Both the position numbers and the translations under genes were made by a program. A model generated the notes under the pieces. That model did not search any database. It was given only the letters and a program-made list of their open reading frames with translations, and had not been told where the DNA came from. A DNA stretch of 64,000 nt. Origin: Macrobrachium rosenbergii (taxonomy: Eukaryota > Arthropoda > Malacostraca > Decapoda > Palaemonidae). Shown piece by piece: positions 46,691-59,062 of this stretch (position 1 is its first letter; each line of letters starts with the position of its first letter). The stretch spans positions 49,969,797 to 50,033,796 of the forward strand of contig NC_089766.1 of assembly GCF_040412425.1 (NCBI RefSeq), in the 5' to 3' direction.

Positions 46691-47974
46691 ACTTCTCCTC
46701 CATTCCAATCCTTCTCATTTCACATATAATGTAGTAGTTCACATCGGCTTCTACATTTTTTTTCAACCCATTCACATTCACTCTATACATGAGAGCTGGA
46801 TCAATATCATAGTTCATTTATAATTTTCCTCTTTTGTTTCACTAGTCCTTTCTTGTCTCTTCCAAACCTCGTAATTGACTGCTACTGTTTTGGTTGTGAG
46901 CACAACGACCTAAAGACTGCTGCCCTAGGAGGTTCCACTAGCACATAAGCCTCACCCCCTTAAGTCACTGGCAATTGTTTTTGAATTATGCACGATTCTT
47001 GAAAATTAGACGATACCAGCTTCTGCTGTGGAAGTCTAACAGCACTGTACATTCAACATAAAGGTAAAAAATAGTTTCTTTCTTTGTTGACCTGGACTTG
47101 AAAAATATCTACCTTTCTCATTCAGTCATGTTGGTAACAGGTTGCCATTCAAATTGAAATTTGAATGGCAATGGTGATGGAATGAATTCCATCGCTAAAA
47201 AAAAGGGGGGGGGGAATCTCCGGCTCCATTGGGTACATTTCCTAACCTGTCTTCATGTCCTAAGCTACTCATATTTCCTAAGGCAGTGATGTCAACACAA
47301 CGCCACCTCTTATTATTGCACTGGATGAAAATGGCGGATCAGGATAAAGAAATAGGAGTGGTTATTTATTTGAGTTTCTGAATGCTTGTGGGTGTGATAA
47401 ATAAGTCAAAGAGGCCAGTTGAAGACTGAAACTTAGAATAGCTGCACGAGCAAATGGGATTTTAGGTGAAATGCTGTTATACACTGGTGGGAGCATGTTT
47501 CAGGGGATGGATTGGCTGTGGAAGTTATGACTGGATGAAGGAAAAGATCATTCTGAACAGTGTGTCTGCAAAGGAATAAAGAGGACTGTAAGAATTAAAG
47601 GGACATAACACTAATTTGAATACTGTGATAGGAGTATGGTGCGATTTTGGCTGAGGAATAAGATGGATTACTGAAGGACTGACAAGGGAAGAGCATTGTG
47701 GCTCAGACAAGAGAGTGTGTGGGTCAAGTAAGAGCAACAAACTTTGTCAAAACACAATAAAGAACATTTGCCAAAACTATGTCACGATTTTATATTCTCA
47801 GTTATGAGTTTGTTTTTTTGCCGTTGAGGCACAACCCATTCCAGCACATGACTGGCTTAATCTAACAAAATCAGTCTACAAAAACCAATCAACCAGTAAG
47901 TTATCTTTCACTGTATAGCCATTCAGTTTTGTGAATCTTGCTAAGCAAGATTTGATGCTTACCTTCATTTTGTG

Positions 47975-48028
<54 letters not shown>

Positions 48029-49910
48029 TATTTAGTAAGTTCCTTCGTGAACTTTGGACTGCATCAAGGCAGAGGGCAATCACAAAAACAACGACCATGC
48101 CGGATGTTGGTGACGAAACCCAATTAGTCAGTTCATGTTTGAAAACGATAATCACATGAAGCTACTTAATTATTCATAACTTATTCAAAATAAGCAGAAA
48201 AAAGCTAACAGACGTTCAGTTTGCACAGCTAGATTCCAAGGGAAAATGAAAATAGGCGGAGATGATAAATGAATGAATAGAAATATAAATCAAAGTAACA
48301 CTAAATACAGTATAATATACTTCATCGTAAATGCAAAACAGACGACCTAAAGTAATGGAACATGGCTGTCCTGCCCATAGCTGAAAACCCATAATTGGCC
48401 ATTATCAAAGCATTAAATCATGGTTGTGGTGGCCTTTTGAGGTCTTCAGAAATATTAAACGCGGTTTACTAATGAACGTTATAATATAACTGGTTTGGCC
48501 TGTTTGTATATTTATCCCTACGAGCATTTGTCAAGTGTGTTGGTGTCTTCATCTATGTTAGTCTTTTCTAACCCTTCTGATACCCGATTTGTCTCGGTTA
48601 AAAGAAGCACAACTTGTTTACTTGTATATTTGTTCGTCCCACAAGTAGGATTGATATATTTCATGATGACATCCGTTTTAAAGTAAAATTTTTAAGCAAC
48701 AGTGTAAGTTTATAATAGACATATCCCTTAAATTTCTTTGAAAATGACAAAAGTCACATCTGTAGTGCAATTGTGGGCTGTTCACTTGTATAAACTTATT
48801 CTAAGTAAAAAAAAAAAAAGTTTACTTAGTATAGTATGACTGACTGTCAAGACACTGGCACCTACCGTTGATCTTGACGCTGAAGATGATTCCTCAGTAT
48901 TCTAAAACCCTTTAATAGAGGAAAACGACTGTACACTGTAACTCCTGGCCAGATCACAGACAACTAAACCACTGAGACACAGGAGAACCGCATGGAGACG
49001 TCTGCGATTTGAGATAGGTGGCCACTGAGACTTAGGATCTCAAGTTGTCCACCGTTCCCCGTGCTGCCCACAACCCAACCGCCCGGTCCGCTATCCCAGT
49101 ACCCTAATCGCCGGCTCAATGAAAACCTCGTTAATTTGGATAACACGTCGTCACGGGTGTTTTTAAACAAATATTACTGCGATTTATACTGTGAAGGGCA
49201 TCAATCACTGCACTAGAGTCTTAAAGTGACAGAAGGACGAGTTGCACGATCTCAGTGCAGCATGGAAACAACAACACCAGTTCTGGTTAAACCTCGCCAG
49301 GGCCGCTTTCTTGTGCAGCCTTGGGCCAAAACCAGTTGCCTACCATCCGATTCACAGTGATGAGGGATCTGCTGCGACCTTGAACTACAAGTTCCTTTCC
49401 ATGAACTGCTTTCGGTCTATTTTATAAGATATATTACAATATTATAAACACCCTGTTCTGCCTTTCCAAAAACATTGCATACAGAGGCATCCGTGTACAT
49501 CATCAATAACAACATGAACAACGCATGACAGTTTTAAAAACGCCCAATCGTAGAAATAAGAAGTAACGCTTTCAGGAAGCTTACAATATTTCCAACTGAT
49601 TAACCTATCTGTACCACTGCTTCGGGTTGCAGGGATATCTCGTTTACCACAATCGACAGTCTTTTACTGTAGTTAGTGACTTCGTAACCGATATTCTCGA
49701 GCTTGACTGTGTCATGACCTTCGGGCTATGGCACATATCTTGGGGTTAGGTTCTCTAAATCGAAGATGCACTCAGATTCTGTCCTTAGCACATTAATTTC
49801 CTTTGATTTAATCATTTCTCTTTTCTTATTTTGTGTACTGGTGTATTTATTTTTCATTTGTTTTTAATTGCATATAGTCAGCTTTATTCATTATTGTTCA
49901 GTTCAAAAGT
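46691..49910. other. Gene-poor region between GART and the zinc-finger gene
   Basis: No gene is supported. It holds an (AAT)n tract at 47977-48028 and a GC-richer block at about 49000-49150. The untranslated first exon of GART may lie here but could not be identified. Confidence 0.5.
47977..48028. repeat. (AAT)n microsatellite
   Basis: About 17 uninterrupted AAT units. Confidence 0.97.
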
Positions 49911-49917
49911 GTTGTGG

Positions 49918-49921
<4 letters not shown>

Positions 49922-49974
<53 letters not shown>
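49922..49974. repeat. (TA)n microsatellite
   Basis: About 26 TA units followed by a TG-rich tail. Confidence 0.97.
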
Positions 49975-49977
<3 letters not shown>

Positions 49978-51165
49978 GTCTGTGTGAGTGTGTGTGCGTG
50001 CGTGTGGAGGTGGAGGGAAGAAGTAGGCCTAAGTTCAGATGGAAGGATATAATAGCGAATGACATGCAGGAGAAAGGTTTAAGAAGTCAGGATTCATTGG
50101 AGACAGAAAGGTGGAGAACGCAGCAACCCCATGTAGAAATGGGTGTAGCTAAAGACAAGGAATAAGAAACCCAATGGGATGCGACTCCCCAACCCCCCAC
50201 CATTGGAAGGTGCCATCAGCCAAATTGGTCATTGTGGCTGAGAAGTGCATTGCCTAGATCACATTTGTTTAGTCAGTGACCTCATTGGTCCCAGCTTGGC
50301 CTAGAAGTTTTATTTCATTCCAGCCTCAAACTACCTCCAAATGGGAAAAAGGGGCTTGGTGAAAAAAAGCCGTTCTGTTATCTTCTCTTGGAGGCCAAAT
50401 AGGGACTGGCTCCACACATTCAATAAGTGCTGGTTTGTGGATGAACACCCTGTGCATAAAACATCCACAGTATAAGCTGCTTTATACACCTACAAAGAAG
50501 GCTTATCAGCAGGACATCGAAACCCCCTTCTGTGCTCTACCACTTCCTGGATACAAAGGCACTTGTTTTCGAGTACCTTTTCCTTATCATCCAACCAATC
50601 CTTTCTCCGCCTTCCTTGGCTCCTCCCTTCTGACAGTGATGAATTATACACGCTTTTTCACCTATCATGCGACATTCCTTCCACATGGCCCTAGGTAGCT
50701 CCTCAAAGTTCATACAAATAGTGAACCAGGCGTGTTCTTTTCTGTATCTCAATACTGAATCATGCTGGTGCAGTGACTCTGTTTGTAAATTTTGCATATT
50801 ACAATAGTTTCTGTAACCTTAGCCCATTTCCTCTTCATTTTATCTCTTCATAATGTTATTTTTAGTTTCTTGTCAAAATTGCTTTTCTTAAATACGTTTA
50901 TAGCTGCACCTTTTAACCCATCTCCTTCAGCTAAAATGGATATCTACTTCAACTTCTGCTTAAACCAGATAACAATCTGATATCCTAAAAGCCAATCCTC
51001 TTCCGTAGTTGCATCCTTCGACCTTTTTTCCTTCTTTGTACTTACAATCTAGCCAGTATTCCTTTTCAGTTTCTCTTTTTCAAGTGTACTACAGAATATT
51101 TATTCATTCTTTGATGACCATGAATTTCCAGTAATCAAACACCTTGCCAAAGACATTTCCACAGA

Positions 51166-51373
51166 ACACTTTTACTGTACCTCCTTTCATATTCTCTTTC
51201 TTCCATCTTACTTTCCACCCTCTCCTAACAGTTGAGTCATAGTGCAATTGCGAGGTTTTCCTCCTGTTACACCTTTCAAACCTTTGACTGTCAATTTCCT
51301 TTTCAGCGCTGAATGACCTCACAGGTCCCAGTGCTTGGCCTTTGGCCTAAATTCTATATTCTGTATTCAATTC
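51166..51373 (+). repeat. Repeat family A, 3' two-thirds
   Basis: Shares CCTCCTTTCATATTCTCTTT, GCGAGGTTTTCCTCCTGTTA and the CCCAGTGCTTGGCCTTTGG tail with the other copies. Confidence 0.85.
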
Positions 51374-51539
51374 AGACTCAGGCTCTTGAAATAACCCGTT
51401 CTTTCATTTTAAAAAATTTTTTATTTCTAAATCAAATCCACTTATTAACACAACGTTTCCTCCTACTGCATTCAAACTTAGCTATACAATCCTTGAACTA
51501 ACTCATCTGCACCCTCACTCCTCATATTCTTCCTCCACG

Positions 51540-51785
51540 CAGGGGGGTGTGGCCATCAATGCACTTCTTTTGGTGCAGCGTAGGCATTACTAAAAGTTGT
51601 TTGCAAAATCCATACAGCATCTATCTGCAACCAAGTTTTAGCCTTTTGTTTCACCTTCTTTACCCCCCTTCCTTGCCTCCATCTTGCTGTCCTACCTCTC
51701 TAACTCCCCTTTTCACTCTCTTGAGCGCTGAATAGCCGAAGGTGCCATAGCGCTTGGCTCTAGGCCTATAGTCAAATTTTCGTAA
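51540..51785 (+). repeat. Repeat family A, diverged copy
   Basis: Same order of blocks with many substitutions, ending TTGAGCGCTGAATAGC and GCTTGGCTCTAGGCCTA. Confidence 0.65.
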
Positions 51786-52840
51786 ATTAATCAAATCAAA
51801 TTCCTCCCGACTAAGAACGCCCCTCCTCTGCAGTTCCAAGCAACCACAGACGCAGTCACTCTTTACCCTTCTGAGTCTTGCATGCCCTCTCTGTGGACAT
51901 AGAAATTTCTTTGTACAGTTGATGCTGCAGTTTCTGGCATTTAGAGAAATTGTATTACGTGGTATCTGACATTATAACTTTCACTGGTCACATACATATT
52001 ATTATCTCCTAGTAGGCTATTACGTCCTCCACAGCTGTACTGATCATTTAATGATGTTATATTTTGTCTCTCTAACCTTCGAATTTAATATTGCAACTTT
52101 CTAGTTGTGATTGTCATCTTGTAACAAGCCACTGTATTTTTTCAAGTCTTCATTTCAGGATATTCTCTTCGTCATTATCATTATCGGGACATCTCATGAT
52201 GTTTTGGACTTTTCCATAGTAATTATAATTTTTAGTTTTGTTCTTTTTCCTTAACACTTTTAGCAGCTTGTAGTATTTTTCCGTGGGAAAATTCTGTCCA
52301 CGAACTGCTAACTTAGCTATTTTTCCAGTCGTCATCTTTCTGTGTTAGAAGATTTTATTATGTCATATGCTCAGTTTTAATTTGTTTGTGTAACAAAATC
52401 AAGCTACATTTGATTTTGTATTTAATAACTAGAATGTCTTTTATTTTTAGTTTGTTTATGTAACAAGGTACATTTGATTTTTTAATTGTATTCTGTGAAT
52501 GTTTTCTCATTTTTAAAAAAACTTGTTTTTGTTATTCTATTTAATTGTGAATTCAAGTTTAGACATCCAGTCCAGTCTTTAATCTTGGCCATTTCAGTGT
52601 CGAACGCAGCAAAGAATTACGATATGATTATAAATATGGCATCTCTTCCCTTAACTAGGTATTCTGGGAGAAAAATCATTTTTATCCAGCGCATTACTGA
52701 ACCATCAAACGTGCCTTATCAACATAACACAGGCATCGAGGCTTTGCAATACGGTACGTATTACATGATGGGCTTTAACAAATCTGTTGGATGTGAGGTG
52801 GATTGAATTACATAAAAAAAGGAAAATTTCACAGTTCAAA

Positions 52841-52943
52841 ATGCCGGTACAGACGTACAACCTGCGGTTTTCAGATGAATTCCCACCACCGAAAAAGAAG
52901 AAGAAGAGTTTATTTACATCGGTGGTTAGCAGCCAGCAGACAG
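52841..52943 (+). CDS. Candidate first coding exon with a nuclear-localisation-like motif
   Basis: An ATG in good context (AAAATGC) opens MPVQTYNLRFSDEFPPPKKK, then KKSLFTSVVSSQQT, ending at a possible donor CAG|GTTTGT in phase 1. PPPKKKKK resembles a nuclear localisation signal. It could be an upstream exon of the zinc-finger gene: joined to an acceptor at 58027/58028 the frame stays open into the fingers. Joined to the acceptor at 57892 it hits a stop. Inference only; no transcript evidence. Confidence 0.3.
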
Positions 52944-53390
52944 GTTTGTTCAGTAGTTTCTATTTTGATGTAAATATCAGTATCCTTTATCGCGGTTAAT
53001 TTAGAAAATATAGTAGCAGGGGCAAATTGCGTTTCATTATTTATCGGGAATGTTACGGTGTTTCAGATAATAAACTCTCACAAGCCTGATTATTCCTCTC
53101 TTTACTGACGTTGGCCTGTTTTTATGGCAGTTGAAGTCTGCAGTGTCAGTCTGTTTAAGGACGTGGTAACGGAGGTTTGATATAATGGCTTAGGGGATTG
53201 TAAGGTTACATAGGGTATCTAGGGTATGTTACCCAAGTGGAGATTAGACAGGGCGTAATTAGCTCAAGTAATCTATATCTGCTAATTAAGAACTCTAAGT
53301 TAGTATAGACGTAGGGAAGTAGAATTTAAAAGGCTGTCGCAGTCCTATGATACGAGTATCATTCAGGTCACAGGCTGGATCCCCATAGGA

Positions 53391-53658
53391 AGATGGTGCC
53401 TTCAATGCCTCTCATGTGGTGCACTATAGGCATTGCTTAATGTTCTTTGCAGCTTCCCTTCGGCCCCTAGCTGCAACCCCTTTGGTACTTCTCTTTCTTC
53501 TATCATGCTTTCCTCAACTCTCTCCTAACAATTGATTCATAGTGCAACTGTGAGGTTTTCCTCCCACTATACCATTCACTGTCAGTTTCCGTTTCAGCGC
53601 TGAATGACCTCATTGGTCCCAGTGCTTGGCCTTTGGCTTAAATTCTATATTCAATTCA
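53391..53658 (+). repeat. Repeat family A, near full length
   Basis: Carries head (GGTGCACTATAGGCATTGCT), middle and tail (CCCAGTGCTTGGCCTTTGG) blocks. Confidence 0.85.
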
Positions 53659-53714
53659 GTACCTGTGCTAAAAAGTTATTGTAGTCTAACAGAAGCTGAG
53701 TGTGAAATGGAGTT

Positions 53715-53886
53715 CCCCATAGGGGTTAGTGCTGTCATCTAACTCTGTTGGTGCACTTTAGGCTTTACTTAAGGGATTTTGTAGCATTCCTTCTTCCCCT
53801 AGCTGCAACCCCTTTCATTGCTTTTACTGTCCCTCCTTTCATATTCTTTGTTCCATCTTACTTTCCACCCTCATCTAACAATTGGG
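53715..53886 (+). repeat. Repeat family A, 5' part
   Basis: Head and middle blocks (GCACTTTAGGCTTTACTTAA; CTGCAACCCCTTTCATTGCT) without the tail. Confidence 0.75.
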
Positions 53887-54339
53887 TATTTTTAGTAAGA
53901 ACTCTGTGAGGACTGTTACCTTGGAAATTAATTTTTTGTATGCTTTTAGTGTTGCTGATGAAGGAGGTGGTGGTGTTTATTGTCTGTCAACTGTTACAGT
54001 ATTAACCTCTGTCTAACCAACATGGTTGGGGTCCCTTTGGGAACGTGGGGTTTTGGAAACGGGAGAAAGACCTGACTGCATGTTGTTGTTATGGAATGGT
54101 TCTGCGCATATGCAAGTCATTAGGGAGCCATATGTTTAAGAAGGGATTGGCTAAGGAAACCTATTTTAAAAGGAACTACACTAACCTAACGTACCCTAAC
54201 TTAGCCTAACCTATCAGGCCGTGTTACTTAGTTGGGGGCTCTGCCCCTGAACACCCCAATGAAGGAAACCACTTATTAACAAAAGCTTCCCAATAACATT
54301 GCCCATGCGGAATAGCATTCCAGGATGGACAACATACAA

Positions 54340-54605
54340 CTTCTAAGGTTAATTACAGTTGAATGACAAAAAATAACAGTAAATTCTTAATAAGAACCAA
54401 AAATACTATAGGAAAAATCAATTTCCAAAGTAACCCCATGCAGAGCTGTTGCTTAGTTCTACCAACAATTGTTTCTTAGTACAACTGCAAGGTTTTTCTC
54501 CTGTTACACCTTTGTAATCTTTTACTCTCAATTTTCCTTTCAGTACTGAATGACCTCACAGGTCCCAGCGCTTGGCCTTTGGCCTAAATTCTATATTCTG
54601 TTCTA
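54340..54605 (+). repeat. Family D fragment next to a repeat family A tail
   Basis: About 54340-54465 matches the right half of 18660-19082. 54470-54605 is the tail part of repeat family A, ending CCCAGCGCTTGGCCTTTGG. The preceding stretch at 54180-54220 has CCTAAC-like units resembling the arthropod TTAGG telomere repeat. Confidence 0.6.
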
Positions 54606-55750
54606 TTCTTAGCATGAAGTGGAGTTTGGTTATTGCTTTAGCCTAGGTAGGCCATTTTGGGCTTAATGTAAATGTCTTTAATTCAAATCAGCAGGGTACC
54701 CTGATGGTTAACATACCCTACAAATATACATTGGGCTTTGGGTTTCAATTGGGCAAAGCCCTCAGTTGCCCTGGTTAATGTTATGGCAACCTAGGATGGG
54801 TTATGCTTGATCCTAAGCTAATGTGCAGTTTTAAGCTAAGAGCACTAGACCTTTGCAACCCCAACCTACAGTAAGATGGCTTTGCCAATCTTCCAAAGTA
54901 TGGTTCTGTCTTCATAAGATATGTTATATTTTTTTAACCCAAAATTTTAGGTAGACTGGTGTGTCTGCATGGTTGGAAATCTCATTCTTCAATGCTATTC
55001 CTTGTTGAGAAAGATAATGTTGGTAGTTTATCATTTATTGTGGTATTAGTGTTTTTTTTCTTATCTGAATCTTTAGAAATGATGTTTTCAAGACATCCTT
55101 GTCCCACAGATGTTGTTGTTGTGTAGTGAAAGTATATAGGCTGATACTGATAGAAATAGTAAATTTACTATATTTGATATTTTTGTTGATTGTAAGTAAT
55201 TTTTATGCCCCCTTCCCATACCTGGTCACTGCTGGCATAGCCTATTGCATCTAATGACAATTGCGGTGTACGTATATTACATTGCTAACAATTTTTTCGT
55301 TAATATAAATGTCAAACCTTGTTCATGAATGCCTTTGGACACTGTTTTTGGCTGGTTAGTCCCGTTGTTGATAAAAATTCATTAATGCTAGTTAATTAGA
55401 AATATAAATTGCAATTTGTGGTACCCTGGCTTCCTCTGTTGACAACTTTTTCATTGTTCATCATTGGAATCAGTCATTTTCAGCTCTCATTATTGTAATA
55501 TGATTTAAAGAGGTGAAAATATATGCTGTAGATTTAACAAGGCTTTAGGTGGGGCATTTAAATTTAACCAACCAGAGTAGAAGGACGTGTGTGTACTGTG
55601 ACAGATTCCAGATTTTAATCAGTGGCGTGGATGCCTACATTATAAAAATGGGGTTATATTTTGGGTGGATAAGGTTGTTTTAATTCCAATTGCACATTAT
55701 GAAGACAATCAGAATGTTTAATAAAATGTAGGATTTGATATTAAATTATA
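54606..55750. other. Intergenic or intronic sequence, no gene seen
   Basis: AT-rich, without recognisable repeats or coding potential. Confidence 0.6.
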
Positions 55751-55753
55751 CAT

Positions 55754-56117
55754 TGTTTTTGAAAGATTTATGTCTTCTCTTTAATAGTCTCAATAGAGTT
55801 CAGTACAGTAATTAAGAAAGGAATGATTATGTTTTTGAAATGTCTTCTTTAATTTAAGAAAGGAGTGATTATGTTTTTGAAAGATTTATGTCTTCTCTTT
55901 AATAGTCTCAATAGAGTTCAGTACAGTAATTAAGAAAGGAGTGATTATGTTTTTGAAAGATTTATGTCTTCTCTTTAATAGTCTCAATAGAGTTCAGTAC
56001 AGTAATTAAGAAAGGAGTGATTATGTTTTTGATTTATCTTGTTTTAATAGTCTCAATAGAGTTCAGTACAGAAGGACATTATGTTTTTGAAAGATTTATG
56101 TCTTCTCTTTATGTCTC
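55754..56117. repeat. 76-bp minisatellite, about five copies
   Basis: The segment ATGTTTTTGAAAGATTTATG recurs; starts at 55871, 55947 and 56023 are exactly 76 bp apart, with shortened copies at each end. Each unit has the core TCTCAATAGAGTTCAGTACA. Confidence 0.92.
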
Positions 56118-56127
56118 AGCATCCCTT

Positions 56128-57205
56128 GTTGGCCAGAAGGACAGTATGCCTTTGAACTGAATCTCATGTCCTTTCTCATCAAGGATCTTGAAAGCATGTT
56201 TCATGTCTTTTGACTGAACATATCTTTGATACTTGCCACACAGAATCAGATGAGGTTGTAATACTTCTTAGATTTTGTTGGTTTCTTAACGTCTTGTTGC
56301 TGAACAAACATTGAATGCCCGCCACGTGATTTGAGAAGGTTCTTTGGGGTTTTGATAAGGTTTTTAGTGACTTTCGGATGTTTTAGCTGTTTCTTAATGT
56401 GTTTTATCTCAACATATCTCTAATTCCTTCCACACAGGACTGGAAGAAGTGTATTAATTCTTGGATTTTGATGGGGATCTTAATGTTATTCATCTGAACT
56501 TATTCTAATGTCTATCACATGTAATTGGGAAGGGTCCTAATACTTCTAGAATATTGTTTGAGTTCTTAACATCATCAAGGTTAAAGACATGTTAATTGCC
56601 TGCCACATGGGATCTGAGGGTCCCAAGACATTGATAAGGTTTTTATGTCTTTTGACTGTATCTATGCAGATACTGTACAACAAATGCGAGTCTTAATAAT
56701 ATTCTCTTGAGAATCAATTAAGGAAGTATCTTAGGACTTTCGATTTTGTCAGGGTTCTTAATGTCGTTAGGCTGAAGATGTCTTTAATTGCCCCTGAATG
56801 GGGTTTGGAGATGATCCTACGACCTCTCGAGATGTTGATGAGGTTCTTAATGTCTTTATGCTTTTCTTATCATTAATGCCTGCTGCATGGGATCTGAATA
56901 AATTCCTTGGGTGGCACATGGAATCTAAGTAGAATCTCAAGACTTCATTGATTTTGTTAGGGTTTTGTAATGTCATTAAAACCAGCCTTGTGAGAGCTAA
57001 ATGAATTAGCTTAGCGATCTGGTTAAACCATTAATTAATAATAATTGTCATTTGGCTGAAGATATTGATACCTGCCACAGATGATCTTAGAAGGGTCCTA
57101 AGTCGTCTTGGATTGTGATAGGGTTCCGAATGTCATTAGGCTGAAAAATTCTTTATTGCCTGTCACATGAGATCTGAGAAGGTGCTGAAGACTAGATATG
57201 GTAAA
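56128..57205. repeat. Degenerate tandem array, period about 85-110 bp
   Basis: Diverged units share the order GATTTTGTTAGGGTTCTTAA, TGTCATTAGGCTGAAG, ATTGCCTGCCACATGGGATC and AAGGTCCTAAGACTTC. Roughly ten copies. A fragment of SINE-like element C (about 56985-57035) interrupts it. Confidence 0.75.
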
Positions 57206-58065
57206 GACAGAACATGGACTACAGTACACTATATTCCATGCTCTGGCCTTTGCAGAAATCAAGACTTCTTAGGTATGGCACAGTGTATAGTGCTAGTACT
57301 TTCCAAAAACTTAGGATCATTTATGTAACTATGCTCTGTGTACCAGCTTACTAATTCATGCTGTCTACCATCTAAGTCTTGTGCCCCAAATAGTGCAACT
57401 TAAAATGCTTAGATGTAACAGGCTTCTCAAGTGATGGCCTGCCTTGATGGTAGAAGTTCAAAATGAATAGTGCACTGACACTTCTATCATTATACCTCAT
57501 CTTTTCTTTTGAATCTATGTTTTTGGTCAATGTTAGATATATAGCTACTTGCTGTAGTATACTTTGGTTTCTTTTTGTTGTCTTTCATAAGTATTGTTTG
57601 TGATGAAGTTAATGCAGAAAAATTGCACTCATCTGTAGTCATAATGATGGTCTTGACTGTGTATTTGGTAATGCTTGCAGGAATGGAAGATAAAAGTAGA
57701 AAATTGCAACAAAAATTAACTGTCGTATTTTTACCATACAGTAATCTGATATTTTCTGCCATTATTCTAAAGCTTTTGAGGTTCTAGGAGGCTGAAAATA
57801 AGAAGTTTGCCCCACTTTTCCATCAGCCTTGGGCAGCAAACACATTTACCTCAATATCTTGTTTTATATTGATATTTTATATTTATTTTCAGATACTGAC
57901 AGAAGTTTTAACATGGGGCAAGACTTCTCATAGCGAAGCACTTTTATACTATATAAAGTTCAACATTACCTTCAGCTTCAAATGGCATTAAGGCTGTGAT
58001 TGGCATTTCTGTAGTTCCTCTGTTGAGCTGAGTGGGTTAAGGAACAGAATTTTCACTGTTTGGTT

Positions 58066-59062
58066 ATGTTAGAACATGATATTACAAGTATGGAGGCTGT
58101 TGACAATGTGCAGTTACATGAACCAATGCAAGAGGCAATAACAGAAGTAATATATCATTGCCACATTTGCATGGAGGCTTTCGTTTGTGAAGATATATTC
58201 AGAATTCACATGGACAATCATACTGCTGAGAGGCCTTTTGAATGCAAAATCTGTGGAGTAAGATTTATCGACGAGACGCACCTGAGAAAACACACCGATC
58301 TGAAGCATGCCAAAGGGGACGAGTATGAAGCTTGCTCGGTGTGTGGGAAGCTATTCCACGACAAGATTAACCTGAGGAGTCACATGGCCGTTCATTCTGA
58401 AGACAGGCCTTTCTCGTGCGGACTCTGCGGCAGAAGCTTCAAGCGTAAAGGTGAGCTGGAGTCCCATATCATCATTCATACTGGTATGAAGCCTCACAAA
58501 TGTAATTTATGTAACAAAGCGTTTACGCAGAAGTACTCTCTGAAGATGCATATGAGAATACATACAGGGGAAAAACCATTCAAGTGCAGCATCTGTGGGA
58601 AGGAGTTTAACAGGAGTTCAACGGTTACTCTTCATATGAGACAACACACTGGTGAGAAGCCTTATAATTGTTCAGAATGTGGGGAGAACTTTAAGCTCCT
58701 AAGAGATCTGAAGAATCACTTAGCAAAAGTCCACGGAAAGTCAGGAAAACCACAGTTCAGAAGCATCCCCATGAAACGTGGCAGGAAACATGGAAGCAAG
58801 GCTAAAGATTTGTCAAAGATGAAGGGGAAATACGAGTGCGCCATTTGCAAAGAGGAATTTGATCACGTATCGGTTTTCAACGATCACATCCAAACACATG
58901 ATGTGGATTCATGTTATCTGTGCGGGCAGGAGCTAAAAAGCAAAGGAGAGAAGCGAAGGCATGTGACTCGGCCCATCAAATTAAAGGAAAGCGAGTGTTT
59001 TACGTGTGGAGTCAAGTTCAGTAAATTAGAAGATTTTAAGCTTCACATGAATGGTCATACAG
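58066..59062 (+). CDS. Zinc-finger gene, coding exon with all visible fingers
   Basis: Open from MLEHDITSMEAVDNVQLHEP to the donor at 59063. A TTTTCAG acceptor at 57892 would give a 5' UTR segment ahead of this ATG. The start context (GTTATGT) is weak. Confidence 0.88.

Larger units (their letters stand above)
49975..52560. other. Gene-poor region with repeat family A copies
   Basis: Contains repeat family A copies at 51166-51373 and 51540-51785 and a possible eroded copy near 50165-50315. No gene supported. Confidence 0.55.

Noticed and set aside
47901..48155. Minus-strand frame with a signal-peptide-like MVVVFVIALCLDAVQSS
   Set aside because: It runs straight into poly-Tyr encoded by the (AAT)n tract, with no downstream exon or conserved motif.
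54180..54220. CCTAAC-like units as an interstitial telomere
   Set aside because: Only a few imperfect units inside a dispersed repeat; too short to call.
55754..56117. Regular repeat spacing that might suggest a CRISPR-like array
   Set aside because: Units are contiguous 76-bp tandem copies with no unique spacers, in a eukaryotic genome.
57893..58065. Coding extension of the zinc-finger protein from the acceptor at 57892
   Set aside because: In-frame stop codons occur between it and the ATG at 58066, so it can only be untranslated.
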